A DNA stretch of 35,381 nt from Zygnema cylindricum (GCA_037447655.1 JBBHKE010001474.1:126001-161381), one strand, 5' to 3'; counted from the stretch's first letter, positions 19,540 through 29,344 are shown. Translations and numbers: made by a program. The notes: generated by a model from the sequence alone, not told the origin.

Positions 19540-19935
19540 CGTCGACCTACGTGGAATCACTCAAATTAGAACACGTATGTAAAAACTTGTTTACAGATGA
19601 TACGCGATGTAACCGAGGCCTCTGTAATACAGAAATTTTTCTGTCCGTACTATTACAGAGACCTCCTGATGTAACCATACCCTGATTTGAATTACAAATT
19701 CAAATTGTGAAAGTACACGTACTTGATACGCAAGTACAGATTTTAAAACGAAATTGGTCGGTTTCGAAATCTTTGATTAAAGATTGGATCCTCAACTTAC
19801 GTGGAGCCAATCAAATTGAACCACGTATGTAAAAACTTATTTACAGACGTTACGCGATGTAACCGAGGCCTCTGTATTACAGAAATATTGCTGTCCGTAC
19901 TATTACAGAGACCTCCTGAAGTATCCACACCCTAA
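19540..19935 (+). repeat. R3 repeat, two direct copies
   Basis: Blocks at about 19545-19690 and 19796-19935 match in order: CCTACGTGGAATCACTCAAA (or TTACGTGGAGCCAATCAAA), CACGTATGTAAAAACTT, CGATGTAACCGAGGCCTCTG, CTGTCCGTACTATTACAGAG and ACCTCCTGA. Each contains a CTCTGTAAT..ATTACAGAG hairpin. The first exon of the J-like gene starts only about 110 bp downstream, so this repeat would supply its 5' flank. Confidence 0.8.
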
Positions 19936-20044
19936 TAGTCGTGTCACAAAATACGCAGATCTTCGTGTAAAAACTTGTGTATTGAAAAGTCTTCTGATAC
20001 TCTACATTTCTCCCTTTCCCGTCAAATTCAAGTCAGCTTCAGCC

Positions 20045-20230
20045 ATGACCATGGCTGCCCGGTACAAGGAGAAACAGTTTTTTTTCGCCATGTTTCTGAC
20101 AGCCATTGCGTCAGCAGTCGTAGCTTCTGACCCAAGACGAATATATGATGGTGAGGAATCCATTATTTCGAGTTTTTGCTTTACTAAAGAAGGAATGCAC
20201 GAATACTTTGACCTAATTTTACAAAGTTTG
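20045..20230 (+). CDS. J-like gene, exon 1 (signal peptide)
   Basis: ATG at 20045 (second Met at 20051). Signal-peptide core at residues about 12-28, then SDPRRIYD. The best-looking donor is GTGAGG at 20151, but using it leaves phase 1, which does not fit the next exon (phase 0). Reading on to GTTAAA (20231) or GTTTTG (20240) gives phase 0 and stays open. Either the exon is longer, as given here, or a small exon of length 2 mod 3 is missing. Confidence 0.55.
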
Positions 20231-23200
20231 GTTAAATTTGTTTTGCACTAAGAAACTTAAGCTTGTGCTCCGATCTGTGAATAGTGTTCCTAAATCTATT
20301 TTCATTTCTTTTCATTTGTTTGTGAAGGGAACCATGAGTTTTCAAAAGGTTGTTGGAAAAGATAAGCTTATTTTGAAAAAATGACCTTGTTTGGTTTATT
20401 TATTTTTTAATATAGCTTATTTATCAATTGATTGGAATAGTAAGAAAGCTGCATGCTGAACGTTTTTGGTTATGTTTCCATTATACACACAAATTAGTGT
20501 GGGCAAGTTAATAATATTATTCGTGTTAATTCATGAACGGAAATATTGGGCTTATATGGACAATTTTTTTCTCCAAATAATAATACTATGTGGTCTACAA
20601 TTTTATTGTAAGCCTCGATTTCTCGGCACGTAAAATTACTTTGGTTCAATAACTAACTAACTAACTAACTAATTACTTAGGTTACTTTGGTTTTTTTGGT
20701 TCTATTACTTTGGTTTTTTTGGTTTTTTTTTTTTTTTTTTATGTAATGCACAGAGAACCTTTTAAAACACCTAAAACCTCCTTCTGTAATCATTAAAATC
20801 AACTTTAAGTGCAGCATTGATCCGACCAAAGTTTCTTTGTTGCTATTCGAATTGCATTCACAAACAATGAGTACTAGCATCAAAGTAAGCTTTAGAAATA
20901 TGTAATTGTAACCAATTTGTTACATGAATGGAAATACAATAATAGTGGAGATGACACTGAGATTCTAATGAATTAAGTAATTTAAATGTAACTATTAATT
21001 CTGCAAATGTAACATGTGAACTTCTTTGCGAAAGTGTTTTTTCGCACTATTTATACAAGTTTCAAATCTCATTGTTTATCTCGTTTGAATTGAAACTGTA
21101 GTAAACCATGCTAATTGTCCTATTTAAAACATTTGAGTTTTAATATGAGGATGTAGCCTAATATTTGGTATAGAAGCTAAAATATGCCCACCTTTTGCAT
21201 AGATGAGATGAGGCTAAGTGATGCTGCAATTAAGTTTACGATGCTTAATTTGGTTTTGTCCCTCCCTCCCTCTCTCCCTCTCTTCCTCCCTGAGCAACCA
21301 TTAATTGTTGCAGGAAAGAAACAATAACATGAAGTCGTATATTCATGAATTCATATGAATTCATATAATCATTGTTTTATTCTTGAATTTTGAAGAAACA
21401 ATAACATGAAAGTCATATATTCTTGAATTCATGTATAATCATTTTTTTTTCTTGGATTTCTTAAGATGTGATTGATTAAAGCTCTTGGGGATATTGCAAG
21501 CTAAAATATGACTATGAATTTAAAAATTTTAGAATGACTTTAGATTATATCAATGTAGATTCTGAGATTAACTTAAAAAACATACGTTTTAATTATATAT
21601 CGGCTTCAAATTTGAGTGTAAATTTAAATGCTGAAATAAATTTCTGTATCAGTTGAGAAACAAATCGGTGGAAAGTTTAACTTTTTAAGAGTTTACATTT
21701 TCAGAAATAAATAGCGACAAAGTTTATTCAAATGAAAATTCCTTTAATTAGTCGACCATGAAAACCATTTAACTGAAAAATCGTTTGATTGGAAGACTGT
21801 TTAAGTGAAACTGTTCAACTGAGAACGTGTTTAACTGAAACTGTTTAACTGAAACTGTTTAACCAAGAAGCTGTTCAACATTTTAACTGACATATGAAAG
21901 GTTGAAATTGAACAGTTCTGGGATTGCAGTCAAATGCAAGTACGGCCGAAATTTCTAAAGCAATTCAAACTCAATTTCTCCACTGGTAAGATTTTCCTGA
22001 TTTTCTCCTTTTTCTTTTTTTTTGTTTTTGTTTTTGTTTTCGTGTTTGTTTGTGTATTTTTTTTTGTTTTTGTTTTCGTCTTCGTTTTTGTTTTCCGTTT
22101 CTGTTTTTGTTTTCGTTTTGTTTTTGCTTTTGTTTCCGTTTCCGTTTTTGTTTTCCTTTTCTTTTTTCTTTTCTTTTTCCTTTTTCCTTTTCTTTTTCCT
22201 TTTTCCTTTTCTTATTCCTTTAGCTTCCTCTCCTTTTTCTGTATGTACATATGATTGTCGATATCTAGCCCCCTCACCCTTATTTTACTTTTCTTATTTA
22301 TCATTTTATTTTTCATATTTATCATTTATTATTCTTATTATTATTACTATTTTTTTACCGGATGTATAAGTGTCATTAAGAGCATGGATTAAACTCCGTT
22401 CACCGATTTAACAGACTTAACTCTTTTTGTTTTAACTTTTCGTAATTTAACAATTTTTTTTTTTCTTTTTCTATTTATCCCCGCCATTAATTGTGAATTA
22501 CCATATATATATATATATATATAAATATATATATTTGTTTTTCTTTCTGCAATTTATTGTCAAATTAAAGATTCTACTGTTTATCTTATTTGTCCTTTTT
22601 GCTCGGATAAAAAAATAAATCCAGAACTAATTTCAGTAAATAAATGAAAAAACAGTTTCGGTGTTATAAAATTTGAAACTAATTTCAGTAAATAAGAACA
22701 AAAGCAATTTATTGTTATTAATAATTTTTTCAGTATATAACTTGCCTTAAAGTTTTATTTTTGCAGGAATTCGGAGATAAATTCCTCTCCCTCAGCAAGG
22801 GAGATGTGTATAAAGGTGGGGAGGGAGGAGGGAGAGAGGGAAGGATGGAGGGATGAGAACGAGGGGGGCGGGGAGGGGGAGGGGGAGGGGGTGATACGAT
22901 TCGTTTTGTTTAGTCGTCAATTTTACTCATCTGAAAATTTTCAAATGGATTTTAAAGTATTTTTTAGTTTTTAAGTTGTAATTTATCAGAGCATAAGCAG
23001 AAATGTTTCTACCTTTGGTCTTTCTCACATAATTTTTTTTCCCCATTTTTTTCTTTTTTATCGTCTTTGTTTTATCTCTACCTCAGGTTTTTCTCACATA
23101 ATTTTGTCCCTCCCCTCCTCCCCCTCTCTCTCTCCCTCCCACTCCATACCTCCCTCCTTCCTTCCCTCCCTCCCTCCCCCCCTTTTCTCTTTTTTTTTTC

Positions 23201-23838
23201 TTTTTGTTTTATTACAGGTGATGCATGCAAAGGATGTTTTAGAGGATGGAAAAAGACGAAAAATTTACGACTTATTCGGCATAGATGACATACAGGTGAG
23301 ACAATGTTTTGTTTTTTTTTGTTTCTTACATTTTATCAATTTTTTTGAAAGAGTTTTAAAAATGAAGGACAAAAACGAAGGACTTTCCCGGGAAAAAAAA
23401 AAAAGGGAAACTTGAAAAAGATTAGAAAAAAAAATCAGGTTGTTGAAAGAAAACACTATTTTTTACTGACAAAGCGAAAAGTTATAAAAAAAAACAAAAA
23501 GCGGAAAAAAAAAAAAATAATAATTAGCACAACAGAAAAACGTAAATATTAATATCAATGAAATTAATAGAAACAAAAATAATAGTAGTAATAATAATAG
23601 AAATAATAATAGCAGTAACAATACCAATGACAATAACAATAACAATAACAATAACATAACAAAAACAATACTATTAGCGTTATTATGTTGCTATTATTAT
23701 TATTGTTATAAAAAAACTTGTAATTTTTGGTTTTGTTTTTTCTCATTTATCAGGAGATAGTGGAGGAGGCGGTGAGAGAGAAGACCACTTTTGAATCTTG
23801 TCCTCCCAAATATCCCCTTTGGGATGCTCCCCCACCAG
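20045..23838 (+). CDS. J-domain-like secretory protein with HPD replaced by NSE; multi-exon, 3' end lost in gap
   Basis: Six exons can be joined without frame conflict: 20045-20230, 20416-20439, 21930-21985, 22767-22815, 23218-23295, 23754-23838. The start at 20045 gives a basic N-terminus and a hydrophobic core (FFFAMFLTAIASAVVA), so a signal peptide is likely. An in-frame Met at 19982 is an alternative. The middle exons form a J-domain-like fold: LIYQLIGI, NASTAEISKAIQTQFLHW (helices I-II), AREMCIKVMHAKDVLED (helix III), then KRRKIYDLFG (end of the domain). In J proteins helix II is followed by HPD, which triggers Hsp70 ATPase. Here the aligned bases read NSE (LHW-NSE-IN). It would therefore be a J-like protein not expected to stimulate Hsp70 in the normal way. 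After the domain come EIVEEAVREKTTFESC and PPKYPLWDAPPP, unrecognised. A further exon must lie beyond 23838. Exon 1-2 joining is the weak point. Confidence 0.68.
20416..20439 (+). CDS. J-like gene, candidate 24-nt microexon
   Basis: A good acceptor (TTTTTTAATATAG) and donor (GTAAGA) bracket 24 bases reading LIYQLIGI in phase 0. This sits where J domains carry Y-x-x-L-G-V/I before helix I, and it joins the next exon without a frame change. Confidence 0.5.
20650..20673 (+). repeat. (TAAC)n microsatellite
   Basis: About six copies of AACT/TAAC in the intron after 20439. A T-run (20723-20740) follows shortly after. Confidence 0.9.
21930..21985 (+). CDS. J-like gene, exon 3 (helices I-II)
   Basis: Acceptor GGATTGCAG, donor GTAAGA, 56 nt. 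Reads SNASTAEISKAIQTQFLH and ends in phase 2 (TG). The other two frames are stopped or lack similarity. Confidence 0.7.
22011..22225 (+). repeat. Degenerate (TTTTTG/TTTTCC)n tract in intron
   Basis: Hexamer-like GTTTTT/CGTTTT repeats turning into TTTTCC/TTTTTC. The Phe/Val/Leu open frames over it are artefacts. Confidence 0.85.
22503..22535 (+). repeat. (AT)n microsatellite
   Basis: AT dinucleotide run with one AAT interruption, inside the intron between 21985 and 22767. Confidence 0.9.
22767..22815 (+). CDS. J-like gene, exon 4 (loop replacing HPD)
   Basis: Acceptor TTATTTTTGCAG, donor GTGGGG, 49 nt. The first base completes Trp. It then reads NSEINSSPSAREMCIK and ends in phase 0. NSE occupies the position of HPD. 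Confidence 0.7.
22816..22893 (+). repeat. G/GA-rich tract starting at the exon 4 donor
   Basis: GTGGGGAGGGAGG and similar, with GGGGAGGGGGAGGGGGAGGG runs (22867-22889). G-runs of this kind can form G-quadruplexes. They begin directly at the donor site of exon 4. Confidence 0.75.
23107..23205 (+). repeat. CT-rich tract before exon 5 acceptor
   Basis: Runs of CCCTC/CTCTC and then T-runs lead up to ATTACAG at 23217. It serves as an oversized polypyrimidine tract. Confidence 0.8.
23218..23295 (+). CDS. J-like gene, exon 5 (helix III and RRKIYDLFG)
   Basis: A long pyrimidine tract and ATTACAG precede it and the donor GTGAGA follows. It is 78 nt, phase 0 to 0. Reads VMHAKDVLEDGKRRKIYDLF, then GIDDIQ. 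The VL-D-x-x-KRR-x-YD-x-x-G pattern is the most diagnostic part of the J domain in this gene. Confidence 0.8.
23517..23710 (+). repeat. AAT/ATAACA-rich microsatellite region
   Basis: AATAATAAT, then ACAATAACAATAACAATAAC units, in the intron between 23295 and 23754. Leu-rich minus-strand frames here are artefacts. Confidence 0.85.
23754..23838 (+). CDS. J-like gene, exon 6
   Basis: Acceptor TCATTTATCAG, donor GTCTCC (20 bases before a long CT repeat), 85 nt, phase 0 to 1. Reads EIVEEAVREKTTFESCPPKY, then PLWDAPPP. If the donor is not used, the frame runs into the CT repeat and cannot be genuine coding. Confidence 0.6.
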
Positions 23839-23844
23839 GTCTCC

Positions 23845-23923
<79 letters not shown>

Positions 23924-23955
23924 TCTCTCCCTCTCTCCCTCTCTCTCCCTCTCTC

Positions 23956-24031
<76 letters not shown>

Positions 24032-24032
24032 C

Positions 24033-24113
<81 letters not shown>

Positions 24114-24115
24114 CC
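23839..24115 (+). repeat. (CT)n/(CCCTCT)n tract ending at an assembly gap
   Basis: About 275 bases of almost pure CT dinucleotide with CCCTCTCT interruptions, ending in CCCCC directly at the Ns. Confidence 0.95.
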
Positions 24116-24125
24116 NNNNNNNNNN
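24116..24125. other. Assembly gap of 10 N
   Basis: A placeholder gap of probably unknown true size. The J-like gene loses its downstream exons here, and contiguity of the right side with the left rests on scaffolding. Confidence 0.95.
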
Positions 24126-24830
24126 GGACCGCTCAGGTCCCGCTACTACCTATTTATCACTTCACATTCTCCTCTCATCTGTAGAAAAATTTCCACAAAC
24201 TTTTCCAAAGGAAAAGATGTCTACTCTCCTCTTACACTTCACTATTTATCCATCATCGCCCTGGACTCGCCAGGCCAGAGTCAACGCTCCGTTTTAACAG
24301 GCTTTTACCTGGGCCAATCATTGATCAGCAAAGACTCAGACTGACCAATGCAAAAACGTGCGAAATCTCTTACTAACTACTTAGCGCTTTACTAACCAAT
24401 CAAACGTTACGTTTCACTACGTAACATTTACGTGCAAAATTGCGCGCCTAACGAAACGCGACTTCGCACGAGCGTGCGTAACAAATTTCGCACGCGAAAC
24501 TTCCTACGAAATTCCCTTAAGTGAAAGTGACGTTTCGTACTAAAATCTGTACGAAACAAAGCACCGTGCATACTAAACGTTTCATTAGAACTTTATGAAA
24601 CGTACGCGCGTAATTTCGGTACTAATTTGACCGTTAACCCGTTTCAATGATACCCACTTGTTATTTAGACCCCACGCTGTCACCTAAATACACCCATCGC
24701 TATAACTTTTAAACTATAACTCCAAATAGCGTGATTCTTTCGCGGACGTCTACCAATTTTAGTACTCTATAATTATAACACCTAAATACCCATTTATAAA
24801 CAAGTTCAATCCGCTATTACTGTTACACCT
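24126..24830. other. Unrecognised CpG/TACG-containing stretch
   Basis: Contains several CCAAT-like motifs (24316-24318, 24344-24346, 24395-24399) and many CGTAC/ACGAAAC words. No open frame with recognisable content. The style resembles LTR or transposon non-coding DNA and it leads straight into the GCR1_C-like remnant, so it may be part of the same element. Confidence 0.3.
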
Positions 24831-24831
24831 A

Positions 24832-25104
24832 CACACGGTGAAAGATGTGTGGGAAGCATATCATGATGGTAAAGGTGGACTCCCTTCCATCGCGAAATTG
24901 GAAAAAAATGGAACTAGTTGAAGGAAAGGAGAATCTCGGAATTTTTATGGTTGGAACGTCATTTTGGTAAAAGTTAAAAGAATAGCAAAAGTGGATAAAG
25001 TAACATTGAGTACGGCATTAGACACATTGCACGATCGTCAATTCGCAAACAAATGAAGTCTGCGCGACAAATCAATAAGATTTGCGACCGAAAACAAAAA
25101 ATAG
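24832..25104 (+). pseudogene. GCR1_C-like DNA-binding domain remnant, probably from a transposon
   Basis: One frame reads HTVKDVWEAYHDGKGGLPSI, then AKLEKNGTS, stop, RKGESRNFYGWNVIL and KVKRIAKVDKVTLSTALDTL, a second stop at 25051, and ends with a stop at 25102. The order V-x-D-V/L-W-x-E/A-x-x-x-G-x-x-G-x-PS-x-x-x-L-E, then W-R-K-x-x-x-x-x-F-Y fits the GCR1_C family. That family occurs in fungal transcription factors and in many algal and fungal mobile-element proteins. The first stop (TGA) stands where the family has Trp (TGG), so a single change explains it. Family assignment is from memory. Confidence 0.45.
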
Positions 25105-25505
25105 GTAAATTGAAGTTTCCGGGACTTTTTGGGCATTTGTTATAAATGTGTTTTTTTTAGCTTTTTAAACTTTGTAGAAACATATAATTTTATTTAAGCT
25201 GGTTTTTTTAGAAATTCAAACTGGCGTAATGCGTTTGCTTATAGTTTTATTATTTTAGGCCCATTGTATGTTTATATTTTATTTGTTTTTTTTATTTTAT
25301 TTAGTACAAACCCTAAAATTACATAACTTTTTTTTATTTGATAAAAAAAAACGTGTAACCTTTATTGTTGTCGAAGTTAATGTTTTTTGTATTCTATTTC
25401 ACAGAATTTCCATTTTAATTAGTATTCACAATATTTGCTGTCTAATGTGTTTTTATCATCAAGTTATCGCGTACTACCACTAATTCTATATGTATATGAT
25501 TTTAT

Positions 25506-26466
25506 TTTCATTATTTTTATCGACAATTACGTTAGGTTAAAAGTTTTGGTTAATGTTTTTTTGTTTATATGACAAACTATAACTTAACACAAAACAAATA
25601 TAGTTTATCTATCATGGTCGATGAAAAATGTAGTCGTTGTGTTTATCAAACTTAATACGCTTGAAACATTGTAAGATAGAAAAACAATAACATCGATCGT
25701 GGGGGTAAAATTTGTTATATTGTTCGTTTTGTGATAGTAAAAAACAAAATAGAAGCAACGACTAACCATTCGCATCCTTTATTTGGTTTTTTTTTATACG
25801 TGCGTTTTGTCGAATATTTAATCGGATATTTCATTATTTTTATCAACGATTATGTTAGATCAAAAAGTTTTAGTTAATGTATTTGGTATATACAACAAAC
25901 TATAACGTAACACAAACGAAATACAATTTCTTTATTATGGTCGATAAAAAATGAAGTCGTTATATTTTGTCAAACTTAATAGGTTTGAAACATTGTAAGA
26001 TACAAAAATCATAATATCGATCGTGGGAGTAAAATTCCTACAATTTTTCCTTTTGTGGTACTATGAGAGAAAATAAAAGCAACGGCTAAATATTATCATC
26101 GTTTATTTGGTTTTTTTTTTATAAATGCCTTTTGTCGAATACTTAATCCGGTATTTCATTATTTTATCAACAATTACGTTAGTTCAAAAAGGTTTAGTTA
26201 ATGCTTTTGATTTATCTATAACAAACTATAACTTAACACAAACCAATTTCTCTATGATGGTCGATTAAAAATGTAGTTGTTGTGTTTATCAACCTTAATA
26301 GGCTTGAAACATTGTAAGATAGCAAAAACGATAGCATCGACCGTGGGAGTAAAATTTGTTCTATTTTTCGTTTAGTGATACTGTAAACCAAAATAGAAGC
26401 TCGACTAACTATTCTCATCGTTTATTTGGTTTTTTTTTTGTTATAAATGCCTTTTGTCCAAGATTC
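25506..26466 (+). repeat. 324-bp satellite, three tandem copies
   Basis: Units start with TTTCATTATTT at 25506, 25829 and 26154 (periods 323 and 325). Each contains ACAATTACGTTAG (or variants), CAAACTATAACTTAACACAA, ATGGTCGATRAAAAATG, GAAACATTGTAAGATA, CATCGATCGTGGG and TTATTTGGTTTTTTTTT. Scattered substitutions and small indels separate the copies. No coding. The copies end near ATAAATGCCTTTTGTC (26442). Confidence 0.9.
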
Positions 26467-26665
26467 CAATGTATTTTTTTTAGTATTTGTGTTATATTAT
26501 ATATAAATGTTGTATTATATTACGATTAATGCATAACAATATATTTAATTGAGCAACATTAAAAATATATTGGCGAAGGGGACCAAAACAATAATTAATT
26601 AAAACAGCCTTATGGCCACTAAGGACCAACCGACCAGCCGGCAAATAATTGAGTGATTAACTACT

Positions 26666-27065
26666 CTATTTTAAGTAGCAGTGTATCGAAAAGATCGACG
26701 ATAAAGGCGTATTGGTAACGTAGCGGCAATGGGGAGCACGTTTTTTTTTTTTTTTTTTTTTGGGACGCCTTCGTGCGTTTGTTTTTATTGTTTTTGTTTT
26801 AATCGTGCTTTCACATCCACCGCCGCGAAAGCACCTATTAATATGTTTGTGTCCTCCCGGGAGACGTCGTACGCCGCTGGCTAAGATAGGTTTACCTGGC
26901 CCGGTGACGTCTTCGCGGGCCAATTCGAAATGTGTCGAACCGGCATCTGCGGGAGTCTCTACGAGGTTATCCGGCGGTCGGCGTTATTCTCCTCGACCCT
27001 CCGCAAGTCTCCTCATTTCGGCCTGTACCGGCCGTCTGCCGCCGTTTGCTCTCCGCGTGAAGCAG
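26666..27065 (-). other. GC-rich patch with open minus-strand frame, followed by poly(A)
   Basis: On the minus strand a frame after a stop near 26973 reads PPDNLVETPADAGSTHFELA, then REDVTGPGKPILASGVRR and GGHKHINRCFRGGG, ending in Lys-rich sequence at a 20-base A-run (26741-26760 as T on plus). The plus strand is also open (117 codons, 26760-27113). GC content is far above the neighbourhood. The A-run at one edge would suit a retroposed fragment, but I found no target duplication and recognise no family. Confidence 0.3.
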
Positions 27066-27109
27066 TATACCGTTGAGTTTAGATTTGACAGTCAATCAGT
27101 CGATCAACT

Positions 27110-27330
27110 TTGACTTGCGAAACATTGTAACAACCGGTTACAAAAGTGTCGCGCTTGCGAACGTCGACCGTCATAAAAAAAACAACAATTCACACGGCCG
27201 GCCAAGGTTTACGGTAACAAAACTGCAGCAACCACATGTAAATAAAATTGTTGCAAGCAAGCATTTTTTGGATTGATTTGGTCGTGCGTGACGACGCGCC
27301 TATTTATCATTTATTATCATCGATATTTAT
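27110..27330 (+). repeat. R1-related repeat fragment
   Basis: Shares CGTCATAA, AACAATTCACACGGCCG (AACAATCCACACGGCCG), AACAAAACTGC, CATGTAAATAAAA.TGTTGC and GTGACGACRCG with 30010-30235. It is cut at 27331 by a hAT-like end. Confidence 0.7.
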
Positions 27331-27400
27331 TAGTGTTGTGTATCGGTAAGGATTTGTCGATAACGGATATGGGCCATTTTTCGGGTTGCCGATAATCAAA
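27331..27400 (+). mobile_element. Left end of a second TAGTG hAT-like element (truncated)
   Basis: TAGTGTTGTGTATCGGTAAG, then GATTTGTCGATAACGGATATGGGCC, matches both ends of the element at 15349-16260 (closest to its right end in reverse complement). No matching right end was found before the minisatellite at 27866. The 8-mer before it (ATATTTAT) has no partner that I could find. Confidence 0.65.
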
Positions 27401-27865
27401 GGTCGCAAAAGTCAAAATTTAAGATAGCCGAAAACCGACCGTTTTTTTTTTTTCAAAATCTGAGTACCCAACGCCCGACTGGGTTATGTCACGCTCCTAA
27501 ATTGTTAACCGTTACCCGAAACGCGTTTACAAAATTAAAAGTTAACTGAAACTCGATTTTCTCGCGACTACCTGTACCCAACCGTAATCGAAAAAGTACA
27601 AAATTAGTGGTACATCTCCATTATACCTTCCACGATACCAAGAGTACAAAGTACAATAATGTTGGATAGTATTGACAGTACAAAACCTTCATTTTTTTTC
27701 GTTTTTTGCTTACCCGACCGTAACCGATTTTTTTTATTTTGGTGAATCACCCGCCCGAATTCGTCCGACCCCCCAAATTTGGAAACCGAATCCGTTCCGA
27801 ATCCAACACGGGCGGTCGGTTAACGGTCGGTTACCGTTTCGGCTAACCGTCTGCGACCTTGTAAG
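27401..27865. other. Unrecognised, GTAC- and CGGTCGGTTA-containing
   Basis: Includes short repeats such as CGGTCGGTTAACGGTCGGTT (27812-27831). May be the interior of the truncated hAT-like element. No gene seen. Confidence 0.4.
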
Positions 27866-28880
27866 CACTGAATGTAAGCACTAAATGTAAGCATTGAATT
27901 TCAACACTGAAATTCGGCTCAAAACTAAATTTTAGGGCAGCACAACATTACAGCGATAGGTTTACCCTCTGGAATTTAGCATTGTATTTTAGTGTACCAC
28001 TAGATTTTCGCACTACATTTTAGTACTGGACATCAGCATTTAAATTCAATGCAACATAGGATTTTAGTACTAAAATTAAACATTGTAATTCAACTCTGAA
28101 TTCCAGCACCAAACTTTAGAATCTTCAATCCTAAATTTCAGTCCAACACTAGATTTCAGCACATAAACTTAGAAGATGCTTTTAGCACTGGAATCCAGTG
28201 CAACAAAGTCGTTTAACATTGAATTTGAACACGGAAAAGGTTTCAGCACTAAATGTGAGCACTGAAATTCAGCACTGTATATGCGCACTGAGTTTTAGCA
28301 CTGTATTTTAGCACTCGGCACTTAACTTTACCACTGAAATTTAACACTAAAGCTTTGTCATGAGATTTAGCAATAAACTTCTCTAATTCAACACTGAATT
28401 CCACAACTGAATTTCATCACAACACTAAATTTTGAAACTTAATCTTAGCAGGTGATTTCAACTCTAAATTAGTGCGCACCATTTTCTAGGTTTGAATTTC
28501 AGTGCTAAACGGTTCTCCACTAAATTAAAGCACTTTATTAATTATGAATAACTTTATTAATTTTATAAATATTAATTACTTTATTTATTATTGGTTACTT
28601 TATTACTTACTCAATGAATATGAGCACTGAAATTTATCATAATACCTAACACTGAACTTTTCCACCAAAATTCAATAAAATATTTTAGTGTAGCACTAGT
28701 TTGGCGGTGCATTTTAGCAATGAAATTTACAACGACACTTACCACTCAGATCCAAAAGTGAATTTTAGTTTTAAGGATTCTAGCACAGGAGTTATTGTCA
28801 TGAAAATTTAGAGCACACCGAATTCTAGCACTGAAATCTACCATAGAAATCCGACACTATATTTCAACACTAAATTTCGA
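27866..28880 (+). repeat. Degenerate AGCACTGAAATTT minisatellite, about 1 kb
   Basis: The word (T)AGCACTGAATTT or close variants (AACACTAAATTTT, AGCACTAAAT, CACTGAAATT) recurs every 13-20 bases through nearly the whole stretch. It reads most clearly at 27866-27920, 28240-28340 and 28620-28680. An AT-rich break lies at 28540-28610. Too diverged for simple slippage today. Confidence 0.75.
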
Positions 28881-29344
28881 ATTCAAAAATGTGGAAATTG
28901 TAAAATTCTTAACTTATCAAATCCCAATCTCCAAAACTCACCGATGTCAAATTTCTCAAAATCCGATTTCTACATTGTCAATGTTATAAATTTATATTTA
29001 AATAAGTGTCCCTGAATTTTCAAAAGATGGTCCCAGTAGGTTGCGGTAAATGGCGACAGTTTGACTTATGTGTTCGTTTCCTCTGTTTGTCTGTCTTTTT
29101 TTTTTAAGTTTGTTTTAAAAAGTTCGATGTAATTTAAATTTTTCATTTCGGTACAATAGTTTAAGAACTATAAAGTATTGTTTTAAATTGATCGACGTTT
29201 ATGTGCTGCGCTAACCTCAATAAATACCAGGTAAACAAATACGGTAAAACAAATACGGAGCAGATTTAATATACGTTGCATGCCACGCTATATAAATTCA
29301 ATAATATAATACAGTATGTTATATATTACTATTGTATGTGTAAC
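28881..29344. other. AT-rich stretch, nothing recognised
   Basis: No coding frame or repeat that I can support. Confidence 0.5.

Noticed and set aside
23727-24344. 205-codon frame through the CT repeat and the N gap
   Set aside because: Its start is exon 6 of the J-like gene, but the rest is CT repeat read as Leu/Ser and crosses an unsized gap. A donor at 23839 ends the exon.
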